Shown here one piece after another: positions 52,601-62,848 of a stretch of 64,000 nucleotides of DNA. This DNA comes from Tetracentron sinense (taxonomy: Eukaryota > Streptophyta > Magnoliopsida > Trochodendrales > Trochodendraceae). The position numbers were made by a program, and so were the translations under genes. The stretch covers positions 62,001-126,000 of the forward strand of contig JABCRI010001446.1 in assembly GCA_015143295.1 (NCBI GenBank), given 5' to 3'. A model generated the notes under the pieces. That model searched no databases. It saw nothing but the letters and a program-made list of their open reading frames with translations, and was not told the origin of the DNA. Position 1 is the stretch's first letter. Each line of letters begins with the position of its first letter.

Positions 52601-53939
52601 AGAGAGACCCTTCTTCCTAAATGAACTTACGAGGGAAGGGAAACCCTTCTTTATGAATGCTTGTCTTGTTCTTGCCAAAAGCGAGGTAAAACATATCGTA
52701 GGATATGTCCTACCTCTAATTATCGTTCTTGAAAAACCTAGATAAATAATGTCATGCATGGCATGCTCGTGGAATCGTTTACAAACTTGCATTTGAATTT
52801 AAATATGACAATTGGGTAATTCATAATACATATAACATCAATAATTTGAACAAGTAAACATTCATGCAATTTAGGGAAAATAAGGAAGCATACTATCGTA
52901 GGCGCTAGCAATTTTCATAATTAATTAAGCATGCATTTCTTAATTTATAACTCCTTTTATTCACCTTGGCATTTCATCAAACATGGGTGTGTTCATTATT
53001 TATAAAACCTACATCATGCTTTTCTAGGTGGGTTGGTACTCACATCACACATGTATGTTCATTATGGGTATAATGCCCTCCCCATTTCATTCATCACAAC
53101 CATACACACGACATCCAATCGTCCATTCACATCCAACAACCATCCATTCATCCCATTAGGTTCATACATTAGGAAAACCATCAAGAAGAAGGAAAGAAAC
53201 GAGATATGAACTAGGAGGGTAGCAAAAGGTACCGACCTTGACAAATGAGAGAAGAAACCCCTTGCAGAAACGTGCGTGAGTCGCTGCCCTAGCTTGGAGA
53301 ACGTGCTCCACGAGTTCATGAGCCTTGATCTTGATTTCTCCCCAAATGCAAACCCTAGGTTAGGAAACCCCTTTCTCCTTTCTCTCTATCTCTCAAGGTC
53401 TCTTAGTATGGTGAATGAACCCTAAAGACTGGGGCAAAGCCTTTAAGGCATGAGTGAAATGCCCAAAAGACGAAAACACCCTCATTGAAAATTTTGCAAA
53501 AACGCGAAGACCGAGCGATCGATTTCCTACCGAGCGATCGGTGTGCCTAACCGAGCGATCGGTCAAAAACATGCTCTCTGAAAAATTTCCCCATACAAAA
53601 AAATGCACCAGTAGATTGCCTCCGATCGATCGGTTGTGGACCGATCGATCGCTACAATGGACCGAGCGATCGGTGGTCTGCAGGTTTTCGACACTGAGTC
53701 CATTTTTCACCCATTCCTACTATTTGGACCCATTCTACTTCTATTCTAACATCTTCTAAACTTGACTAGAACCCCTTTAAAGCTTATAGGCTTTATTAAA
53801 TAATTTATCTTATTAATTATAACATTCTTGACACAATTCCATCGAAGTTTCAAATTCTCATTTCATGAAATTGAGATTACAAGACACCATATCTTGACAC
53901 ACGTACCAAGGCATATACAAAAAGTTTCGGGGCTCTACA
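52601..53939 (-). repeat. 5' LTR of B, second part
   Basis: Continues 31863-32801 after element D (its TSD copy AGGGA is 52596-52600) and ends GGGGCTCTACA at 53939. It has the CATATCGTAGGATATG palindrome (near 52688), a donor-like TGTCAAG^GTCGGTACC (minus strand, near 53236) and the palindrome array at 53510-53674 with better-preserved motifs than the 3' LTR. Confidence 0.92.
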
Positions 53940-54036
53940 CACACATAATCACCTAGACTCACTTGTTTTGAAACCGGAATAAGCCAACACAAAAAACATG
54001 GACTTTACACTCTCCATGAAGCTCACGCCCACCTCT
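53940..54036 (-). repeat. LTR-like block P, right part
   Basis: Joins to 14258 once B and one TSD copy are removed (AATACACAC continuing to ATAATCACC). Only about 95 bp are visible before the copia-like LTR R. The true end of P may be at ...AAAAAACA (about 54000), but no TSD supports this. Confidence 0.35.
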
Positions 54037-54693
54037 TGGAGAATCTAGAATGTCTAGATTCTTATTTTCTTAATTTTAGGGAGTTAGTTACATCCCATTA
54101 ATTAAGAAAACCTTTTAGGAAAAAGAATCCTAAATTAGAAAGTTTCTAATTACTAACGTTTTATAGATAAACTAGGAGTCTTTTAATGATAAGGGTTATC
54201 ATTATTAGTAACTCTAATGGATAACTATCATTATGAGATAATGATAAGGATAATGATCAAGATGTGGATAAGATCCACATCTATATATACTCCTAGACCA
54301 AACCGTGTGGGAGGAATCATTATTATTCTCCAAAATTTAGTGAGCTATAATGGAGAGCCCAGGGGATTTTTTGAGTTAGGGTTTTGAACCTTAAGAGTTT
54401 TGAGAGTTAGAGAGTCTACTCCATAATCTCCTTCATCCTCTTGTTCTTCAAAAGGCCAAGGAAAGATTTGTAAGCTTCGCGGAGATAGCGAAGAGCGAGA
54501 ATCGAGTTTGAGATATTTCTTAGAGAAATCTTTACAAAGAGTTCTGAAGCTTCATCGTTTTTTATGCTTCACCGATGAGCATCATTCACCAAGGTAATAT
54601 TCTACTACAATATAGTTAATATTAAATGTTTTTTATGGTGTAAAGATCTTCAGGATCCAGTATTCCATAATTTTTTTTTCTAGATTCCCTACA
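54037..54693 (+). repeat. 5' LTR of copia-like element R (657 bp)
   Basis: The start TGGAGAATCTAGAA and end TTCTAGATTCCCTACA are imperfect inverted ends. A TATATATA box lies at 54282-54289, followed by a GA-rich leader and CACCAAG^GTAATATTC (near 54594). It is immediately followed by a PBS, which fixes its right end. The left end is inferred from the inverted ends only. Confidence 0.6.
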
Positions 54694-55125
54694 AGTGGTA
54701 TCAGAGCTCATGGCTAAGGAGTGAATTTTTTAATTTTTTAAAGGATAATTAAATAAGTAAAATAATTCATGAGATGAATTCTATTTATTATTTAAGCTCG
54801 TAGTTATTCTTTTATTTGTTCATGAGATGAATAAATAAATAATTATTTATATATTATTTATCGAATGAGATTTGATAATAATAATAATTAAATAATTTTA
54901 AAACTAGCTATTTATGTGTTTTAATTAATTTTTGAAACAAATAATTTAATTATTAAAACATTTTAAATGATTTGATCATTGATGAATGTTTTTCTAATAA
55001 ATAGATTTTATTCAAAAAGTTTTAAAACCCTATATTGTGATGAGATCACGTTTATTTTTCCTTCTCTTGGTTTTTATTTTTTATCTTGAATAATATCCGA
55101 ACCAATCTTGAATAATGACATAACC
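54694..55125 (+). other. Primer-binding site and leader of R
   Basis: TGGTATCAGAGC (54696-54707) matches initiator tRNA-Met. The following 420 bp is AT-rich and non-coding (TAATTATTTA-type tracts) and is cut at 55126 by LTR H. No gag start is seen. Confidence 0.75.
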
Positions 55126-57155
55126 TGTAGAGCCCCGGAATTTGGGTTCACTATTCATGTGAATAGTGCCCTTGTATGGTGTGTGCAAATGCCTAAGGCC
55201 TTACATAGTGTAGAGCCCCAGAAATTTAGTTCACTGTTCATGTGAATAATGCCCTTACATGGTGTGTGTGTAAAGGCCTAAGGCCTCCCATTGTGTTCTT
55301 GATATTATGATTAGTCAAGTGAGGGTTTTAGGTACATGGTTTGATTCTTAAAAAGAGTGTAAAGATACTCTAAGTGGGTAAATCAAAGATATAAAATATC
55401 CTAACTGTTTAAATGGGTTGTTGGTGAATAGTGCTAGTGCCTGAGGCATAAAGAGGCTGGAGCCTCTCACGCATGTCGGTGTGAATTTAATGTTCATTGA
55501 GGTGGGTTAAAAACCTATGGAGAAGGATTTATGAGGTGTGAATAGGGTATTGGACACAAGGGAAAAGAGTGTGAAAACACTCGAGGTGTTCTAGGTGTTG
55601 AAAAGGTATGTCTCGGCATTTGCCTCAACTTTAAAAGGCTCAAGTTTAGTCATCGTTGCTCGGAATCGAGTGATTATTGAATTTTTGGAAAGGCATTAGA
55701 ACCCTCTTCAAGGTTCATGCTGATCACTTTCCCTGATTTTGAGTCGGGGTTGAGTCAAAAGTCCAAGTTCCAAAGTCGGGACTGTTGAAAATCTGGGCTG
55801 TCGCAACCCATTGCAGACCAGTCCGCTTTAGGGGCATTTTGGTCCACGAATAAAGAAGAATTATAATTTTTTTAAAATATAAAATTTGTTCCTCTTCGAA
55901 AGACGAATCCAACGCAAGTTGAATCGACAAAATTGGACGAGCGAGTCAAAAGTTATGGCCAAAATACCAAAGCGTATTTTTGCAGAGCACCGATCGCTTG
56001 GTCCACTACCGGTAGATCGGTCATAAGTACCGATCGATCGGTCCACTACCGGTAGATCGGTCATCTATCGGTCGTCTATCGGTCCTACGCATTTTGTAAA
56101 AATTTTATTAGGAGTTTTTTGGTCTTTTGGCCACTCCACCCTTATTTTTAAGGGTTGGCTCGGGCCAAGGGTGTTCACAAACACCCTTAGCAATATTTTG
56201 AGAGAGAGTAAGAGAGGAGAATAGGGGTTTTCTCCTAGGGCATCAAGTGGAGAAAGATCAAGGGTTTAGAAACCCTAGAGCATCCCAAAAGCTTGGATTT
56301 CTCAATCCACGGCTCAAGCACGTGAGGAGCAGATTCTCCAAGCTCGGCAGCGTTCTTCCTCGACATTTTCAAGGGTTTCTTCCCCTATTCAAGGTTAGTA
56401 CACACCCTACTAACTACTCTAGTAATAACCTAGGTTTGTTTTAAAAGTATGCTTGTGGATTTCCTTAGTTTATTCTTTTCTTGTTTTACTTTATTAAATC
56501 CCTAAAACAAGCAAGATAAAGAGGAAATTATGGATGTGAGATGTTGGATGTGGATAAGGCGATTGGATGCCATGTGTTGTGATGGATGTATGTTGGAAAA
56601 TGGTGGAAGGGCATTGTACGCATAATAAACGCACACCATGTGTTTGTTTGACGAAACATATGAACTAAAAGAACTTGAAATAATGTGGCTAGGAATGTGT
56701 TGCACATTAGGTGTTTGACAAAATGCATGAGTGAGAATGCCAAGAATGAAATGAAGGATTGGGGAAATATGATTTGTGTAGCTTTCCTTAAAAAGGTGAT
56801 TTTAAAACAAATGCTCTATATGTTTTCAATTAATTCCTCATGTCTATGCAATTATAAGAAATGTCACATTATGCTTTATTGTTTCATGTTAACATGATTA
56901 TTAAAAAGAATTGAAAGGCAACATGTGTCCCATGATTCATCTATGATGGTATGATTGTCACGAATGCCACACACACCAAGCACGCATGCATGAACCAAAC
57001 TTATAAGTATAAGTACATGAAAAGAAAAACCAAGAACAAGAAATGTGAATTGTGAAACAATCAGGAATTTCAAGGGTAGGGCATATCCCTAGGATATGTC
57101 ACACCTGGCTCACAAGTTAAACAAGTCAAGCAAGCAAGAATAACATGAGGCTGAT

Positions 57156-57440
57156 GTGTTCCGTTCCATCATAGTCCGGGCATTAGCTAAGCAAGTAAAT
57201 TTACTAGTGTGTTCCGTTCCATTATAGTCCGGGCATTAGTAAGCAAGAATGCTAGTGTGTTCCGTTCCACCATAGTCCGGGCACTAGTCAAGGCAAAGCA
57301 AGGAGACTAATGTGTTCCGTTCCATTATAGTCTCAGCATTAGTCAAGCAATAATAACTAGTGTGTTCCGTTCCACCATAGTCCGGGCACTAGTCAAGGCA
57401 AGGCAAAAAGACTAATGTGTTCCGTTCCATTATAGTCCGG
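57156..57440 (+). repeat. Tandem repeat of F, left part
   Basis: GTGTTCCGTTCCAYYATAGT recurs about every 55-65 bp (57156, 57209, 57257, 57309, 57361, 57416). Two alternating unit types end in GGGCATTAG or GGGCACTAG. The array continues after G at 59782. Confidence 0.85.
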
Positions 57441-57734
57441 GCTTTTGTCGCGCCCCAAAACCCACCCTAGGAGTTAGAGTGAACTTTGGACGACTAATCA
57501 TGACTTGCTTGACAACCAACCTGCAAAACCCACAGAGCATATACCATAGAGGACAATATAGCGGAAACATAACTATAAAACACAGCGGAAGTCTAACGAA
57601 ACCTCTATGAATATACATACGCAAATCCAAGTTATACAAAAGTAACCAAAAGAAAGTGCGGACAGACCCGCCAAAATACATGAATGTATATCTCTCATCT
57701 CACCCACAGCTATTCACTCAGAATCTACAACCAC

Positions 57735-57854
57735 CTAATGGTAACCCTCTACGGGAGGTTCCTCCAAAGGCTCCTCGACGTACTCCTCCTCCACCCAAGG
57801 GCTCGGAGCACAGATATCAAATGGAGCAGCTGCTCCGCCATCACCTGCCGACAT
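57735..57854 (-). CDS. LTR small ORF of G (39 aa)
   Basis: ATG 57854, stop 57735. The peptide is the same as in Q: MSAGDGGAAAPFDICAPSP, then WVEEEYVEEPLEEPPVEGYH. The function is unknown. Confidence 0.5.
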   Translation of the reverse strand: MSAGDGGAAAPFDICAPSPWVEEEYVEEPLEEPPVEGYH

Positions 57855-59406
57855 AAGAAGTACGGCTGAGCATGGAATACTCAGCGGGTACTAAGCACTA
57901 ACCAACAGTCATAGCGTACAGATAGCATACATAAAGCAGGAACAATTCTTATAAGTTAGAAGGAAACAATTCATATCATACAAGGAAGTAAAAGCAATTT
58001 ATAATCATGCTTGTATTTCGTAGAAAGCCGTTAAAACCCTTGAAAACCTTGTGCACTTGACTTGATTGGAAATACCATTTCCGTGCTTGAAACTTGTCAT
58101 GTTGTCTTATCTTATCATATCATGCGTGTCATGCCATGTCATGCTTGCTTGGAAAGTAAACTACTTGTGAGGGAAGGGAGACCCTTCTTCCTAAATGCCC
58201 ATGCTTGTCATGTCATGTATCATGCTTGCTTGTTCGGAAAAGTAATCTACTTGTGAGGGAAGGGAGACCCTTCTTCCTAAAATGCTCATGCTTGTCATGC
58301 CGTGTCATGTCATGCTCGTATCATGCTTGGAAGAGTAAACTACTTGTGAGGGAAGGGAGACCCTTCTTTCTAAATGCTCATGTCATGTCCTTTCACTTGT
58401 GAGATGTCCTTGTGAGATGTACTTGCGAGGGAAGGGAAACCCTTCTTATGATATGTATGTACTTGCGAGGGAAGGGAGACCCTTCTTATGATAATGCATG
58501 ATTGACTTGTCCTTGCCAAAAGCGAGGTAAAACATATCGTAGGATATGCCCCACCTCTAAATCCCATTCTTGAAAAACGTCGGTAATCCATGTCATGCAT
58601 GCGTGCTCGTGAGATCGTGTGCATACTTGCATTTGGAATTAAATATGACAATTTGGGTAATTTACAAAGCATAGCATATCACGATTTGAACAAGTAATAA
58701 ATCGCACATTTTGAGAAATGTAAGAAACGCACTATCATATGCCCTAACAATTTCATGAATAATTAAACATGTATTCCCTTAATTTATCACTCATTTTATT
58801 CACCTTGGCATCTCATCAAACATAGTGTGTTCATTATTTATTAACCCTACAACATGCTTTTCTAGGTGGGTTTTACTCACATCACATATGTATGTTTATT
58901 ATGGGTACAATGCCCTCCCCGTTCATCCATCACATCAATACACACGGCATCCAATCGCCCACATTCATCTCCATTCACCATTCACCATTCACCATTCACA
59001 ACCCATCTCATAATACATGGATGTATAAAGGAACACAAAGAAAATAAAGGAAAAGAAGAACTATAACTAGGAGGGTAGTAAGAAGTACCGACCTTGAACA
59101 ATGAGGAAGAAACCCCTTCCAAAAACGACCGTGTAGCTGCTGCCCTAGCTTTGATCACTAGCTCCTCGAATGCTTGAGCCTTGATCTTGAAGAAAACGGG
59201 CTTGGGGTTGATCAAGGGTCTTAACCCCTTTGATTTCTCCCAAATGAAAACCTAGGTTTTGGAAACCCTTCTCCTTTCTCTCTATCTCTCAAAAGACTCT
59301 AAGGGTTGTGTATGAACCCTCAAATGATCGGGCAAAGCCTTTAAGGTATGAGTGAAACGCCCAAAAGATGAAAACACCCTTACTAAATTTTTTGCAAAAA
59401 CGCGAG

Positions 59407-59570
59407 TACCGAGCGATCGGTTGCCTACCGATCGATCGGTCTCATAACCGAGCGATCGGTTAAAATTTCACTCTCTGGAAAATTTCCCCATACAAAAATC
59501 TTGACCAGTCGATAGCCTCCGAGCAATCGGTTTTGGACCGATCGATCGCTCCATGGACCGAGCGATCGGT
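59407..59570 (-). promoter_or_regulatory. Palindrome array of solo LTR G
   Basis: ACCGAGCGATCGGT, ACCGATCGATCGGT and variants, in two clusters around GGAAAATTTCCCCATACAAA, mirror the array of Q. Confidence 0.8.
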
Positions 59571-60322
59571 TGCCTGCAGGTCCAGACTGTTTTGGCCATA
59601 TCTTTTTACTCGCTCGTCGGATTTTGACGATTCAACTTGCGTTGGGTTCGTACTTCGAAAAGGAACATTTCTGACATTTCGGAATTTCCAATTTCTTCCT
59701 TATTTATTAATTATACCTCTTTAAAGGCAAAATGGTAACGAAAGTGTCATGCATTAAATGTGAAAAGGTCCGGGGCTCTACAGCATTAGTCAAGCAAGAA
59801 TAACTAGTGTGTTCCGTTCCACCATAGTCCGGGCACTAGTAAAGTCAAGACACGAGGCTAATGTGTTCCGTTCCATTATAGTCCGGGCATTAGTCGAGCA
59901 TGACAAGAACCTAGTACGTCCATCCATTTCATAGTTCGGGTACTAGTTAAACAAGACAAGCAAGAATAACAAGAACCTAGTATGTCCGTCCATTTCATAG
60001 TTCGGGTACTAGCTAAACAGGAACAAAACAAGGCATGTGTGATTCCCACGATACAAGAATAAGTTGTAAATACAGCAAGCAAGTTTTGGAAACCACAAAA
60101 AGTATTTTCAAGAATAAGTCATTACTTTTGAATACGAATTTACAATGCGTAAGTTAAAATATGATGTTCATGATTTACTTTACGTTGTTATGTCGTTTTA
60201 GCTTCCGCACTCTGATTATGTATCTTTTGGATGAACTGTATCTTGTATTACATATTAATGAAATTACTCTTGTTAGTTAGTAGCTTGTACTCGTTGAGTA
60301 TTCCATGCTCAGCTGTACTTTT

Positions 60323-60421
60323 ATGTCGGCAGGTACACTATACACATATGGACTCTGGTCCCTTGGACTGAGGCTACTCAAGGAGAGTAGGAGGTTATTC
60401 GAATGGTTAGCTAGATGTTAG
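60323..60421 (+). pseudogene. LTR small ORF of F, frameshifted
   Basis: The ATG TCG GCA GGT start and upstream hairpin (GTTGAG...CTCAGC) are kept, but the ATG frame reads MSAGTLYTYGLWSLGL and loses the core. The PW.E motif (VPWTEATQGE) is found in another frame, so an indel has occurred after the start. Confidence 0.4.
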
Positions 60422-61437
60422 GGTTGGCCTGTGGCCATGGGTTGGGATGAGAGAGAGAGAGAAATGTATTTTGGGATTTCCTTTTGGGGATTTTTCATGT
60501 GAGCTTGAGTGGGTAACTCAAGCATTTGCACCCTTTGTGATTATTTTATTTTATTCAGTCATTGTTTTACATTGACAGTTGGAATAACATTTATGTTAAA
60601 GAAAATTTTTGGATCACTATTTGGCATGCCTTGTATACTCTTTGCAGGTTAGTTTTAAGTACAAGTCACGTCGCCAAAGATCCTAACTCCTAGGGGGTAT
60701 TTTGGGGCGTGACACATAGTGTTCTTGGTATTATGGTGTGTAAAATGAGGGTTTTAGGTATGTATTTGGAGTCTCAAAATGAGAGTATATAGATACTTTA
60801 AGTGGTTAAAAATAAGGGTATAAAATACCCAAGGTGTTTAATGAGTTGTGAGTGATTAGTGTAATAAATAGTGCTAGTGCGCGAGGCATAAAGAGGTCGG
60901 GCCCTCTCATGCATGTTGGTGTATGTTAAATGATCACTCAGAAGGATTAAAAATATATGGGGGAAGAGGTGTGAGTATGGTTTTGGACCCGAGGGAAAAG
61001 AGTGTGAAAACACTTGAAGTGTTCTAGGTGATAAAGAGGTATGTTTCGGCATTTCCGACAAATTTACGAAGCCTTAGTTTAGGCGCCGTTGCTCAGAATC
61101 AAGTGATTCTTGAGTTTTTGGAAAGGTATTGGAACCCTCTACGAGGTTCATGTTGATCATTTTTCTGGATTTTGGATCGGGGTTAAGTCAAACGCCCAAT
61201 TTCCAAAATCGGGTCTGCTGTAAATCTGGGTTGCTGAAACCCATTTCCTGACCAGTCAACTTTAGGGGAAAATTTTTCCATGAAGAAAGAAGAATTAAGA
61301 TTTTTATAAAATATAAATTTTTTCCCCTTCGAAAGAAAAATCCAACGCAAGTTGAATCGTCAAAATCTGACTAGCGAGTCAAAAGTTATGGCCGAAATAC
61401 CAACGTGAGAAAAACTTGAAAAACATTATGTCAGAGC

Positions 61438-61628
61438 TACAATCAATCGTAGAAGAGCTACGAACGATCGTAGTTACGAACGATCGTAAAGCTCCAGAAA
61501 TGCTGAAAACTTACTGGGGAGGCTATGATCGATCGTAGGAAGCCTACGAACGATCGTAGAGCTCCGAAAACTGAGCAAAGTCACTGTAAAACCTATGATC
61601 GATCTTAGGAAGCCTATGAACGATCGTA
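61438..61628 (+). promoter_or_regulatory. Palindrome array of LTR H, TACGATCGATCGTA type
   Basis: Motifs begin at 61438, 61459, 61475, 61524, 61545, 61594 and 61615. Many read TACGAACGATCGTA or TATGATCGATCGTA. Pairs are 21 bp apart. The core GATCGATC is kept with TAC/GTA arms. The array ends about 55 bp upstream of the TATA box at 61684. Confidence 0.8.
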
Positions 61629-62848
61629 GGCGCGCGAATCAAACTCTTTAGTGTGTGATTTTTAGGGTTTACACCCCTTGGCCTATAAATAGGAGACCTT
61701 TTTGGGGGTTTTGGGTTACCCTAAATCTAGAGAGAGATCTTAGAAGAGAAGGGAAGAGAGTGGAGGATTTCAAGAGGGGTTTTTGGATTTGGAGAAGAAG
61801 AGCACAAATCAAGCCTTGATCTCGCTCCTACGCACCATTGGAGCTTGGATCTTCATCCACAAGCTTGGGTTTCGCTTCTACAAGCTTCCTCAAGCTTTTT
61901 CAAGCATTGGATCAAAGGGATTTCATCCTATAAGGTAGATACACTCTACTAGGTTCTAATTTCATAAACTCTTAAAGAAAAACATGATTTTCTTGACAAG
62001 TAGAGATATAGATGGCCTTGTATATATGGAAATGTACTCTTCTAGCTATTGAATTCATGAAACCTTCTTTATATCAAGATAAAATCCTATGGTTGGTGAT
62101 GTGAGTTAATTGTGATGATGCTATGCTTTTAACCAACAAATGAAAGACGGTAAATAGTGAGTTGTTCTACATGTTAGTATCCAAAAGATGAAAAGCATGT
62201 TAAAAGCCATAAGTTTTGGGAGAAACAAGTAGAAAAACCTTATTTTGAATGTGATTGGAATGGTGTGATATTATTGTATAGGGATTATGGTGATGGATGA
62301 ATTATATTAAGTATGAGACATATGACCATATGTAAAGTGTTTTCTTTAATGTCTACCATGTTATATCACAATTGCTACACAGACACATATGCATATGCAT
62401 AATCGATTTTTTCTAAATTATGGGTATCCAAAAGAAGACGTACATGTATATAAGATGAAATACAAGAATAAGAAGAAAAAGAGTATAAGATGCAAATGAA
62501 CCACTTGAAAAGTATAAGATGCAAGTGAACTAAATGAACAGTACAAGAAGCAAAAGCAGTATAAGAAAAGTACAAGAAGCAAAAAGATGTATACGGAATG
62601 TATAAGAAGCATAAGTATACAAAAAGTACAAGAAGCATAAGATATTACAAGAAGTACAAGAAGATGGAAAGTATACGGAAAAAGCCAATGGGGATGTGAT
62701 GATAGCAGGCCGCCTGAAAAGGAAATGGATACTGGCATTGGACTCCGATGATAGCAAGCCGGAATTGGATACTGGTCGTCTACCCCGAAGGTAGCCGAAG
62801 GTGAGGAGAACATTAGGCCACCCAGCTTACGTGGGTATGGGTACTAGT

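Larger units (their letters stand above)
14259..53939 (-). mobile_element. Element B: Tekay/Del-type Ty3 element with nested insertions
   Basis: Bounded by TSD CACAC (14254-14258 and 53940-53944). Its 3' LTR is 14259-16613. Its 5' LTR is 31863-32801 plus 52601-53939, split by D. Its pol is split by C at 17300/27390. Removing C and D leaves an element of about 9.8 kb with PBS, gag, intron-like stretch, pol with chromodomain, and PPT. The LTRs differ visibly (four differences in the first 60 bases) and pol is broken, so it is older than its inserts. Confidence 0.92.
57446..59781 (-). mobile_element. Solo LTR G (2336 bp)
   Basis: Plus-strand ends are TGTCGCGCCCC and GGGGCTCTACA. The TSD is GCTTT (57441-57445) versus GCATT (59782-59786), one mismatch. 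It is a close inverted copy of solo LTR Q. It contains the small ORF (57735-57854), 80-100-bp GAAGGGTCTCCC-type repeats (58165-58490), the CATATCGTAGGATATG palindrome (near 58533), a donor-like TTCAAG^GTCGGTACT (minus strand, near 59090) and the palindrome array (59407-59570). Confidence 0.92.
55209..60714 (+). mobile_element. Solo LTR F (about 3.2 kb without G)
   Basis: TSD CATAG (55204-55208 and 60715-60719). Starts TGTAGAGCCCCAGAAATT and ends TTTTGGGGCGTGACA. There is no internal region, so it is a solo LTR. The first 700 bp resembles the LTR of C. Palindromes (ACCGATCGCTTGGT, ACCGATCGATCGGT, ACCGGTAGATCGGT) lie at 55988-56070. A donor-like TTCAAG^GTTAGTACAC is at 56393/56394. Tandem repeats built on GTGTTCCGTTCCATYATAGT extend from 57156 to 57440 and from 59782 to about 60010, split by solo LTR G. 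The small ORF at 60323 is frameshifted. Confidence 0.9.
55126..62848 (+). mobile_element. LTR H, interrupted by F and I
   Basis: Starts TGTAGAGCCCCGGAA at 55126 and is interrupted after 83 bp by solo LTR F (TSD CATAG). It resumes at 60720 with TGTTCTTGGTATTATGG and runs to 62848, where LTR I begins. It holds a palindrome array of the TACGATCGATCGTA type (61438-61628), a TATA box (61684-61691), an ATG-free leader and a donor-like TATAAG^GTAGATAC (61934/61935). A purine-rich AAGTATAAGAAGCA repeat tract follows (62450-62680), then a GATGATAGCARGCCG repeat (62697-62790). Its 3' end lies outside the window. Confidence 0.75.

Noticed and set aside
57137-60020. One long tandem array in F from 57137 to 60020
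   Set aside because: It is interrupted by solo LTR G (57446-59781), shown by its LTR termini and the GCTTT/GCATT duplication; the array itself is only about 500 bp.
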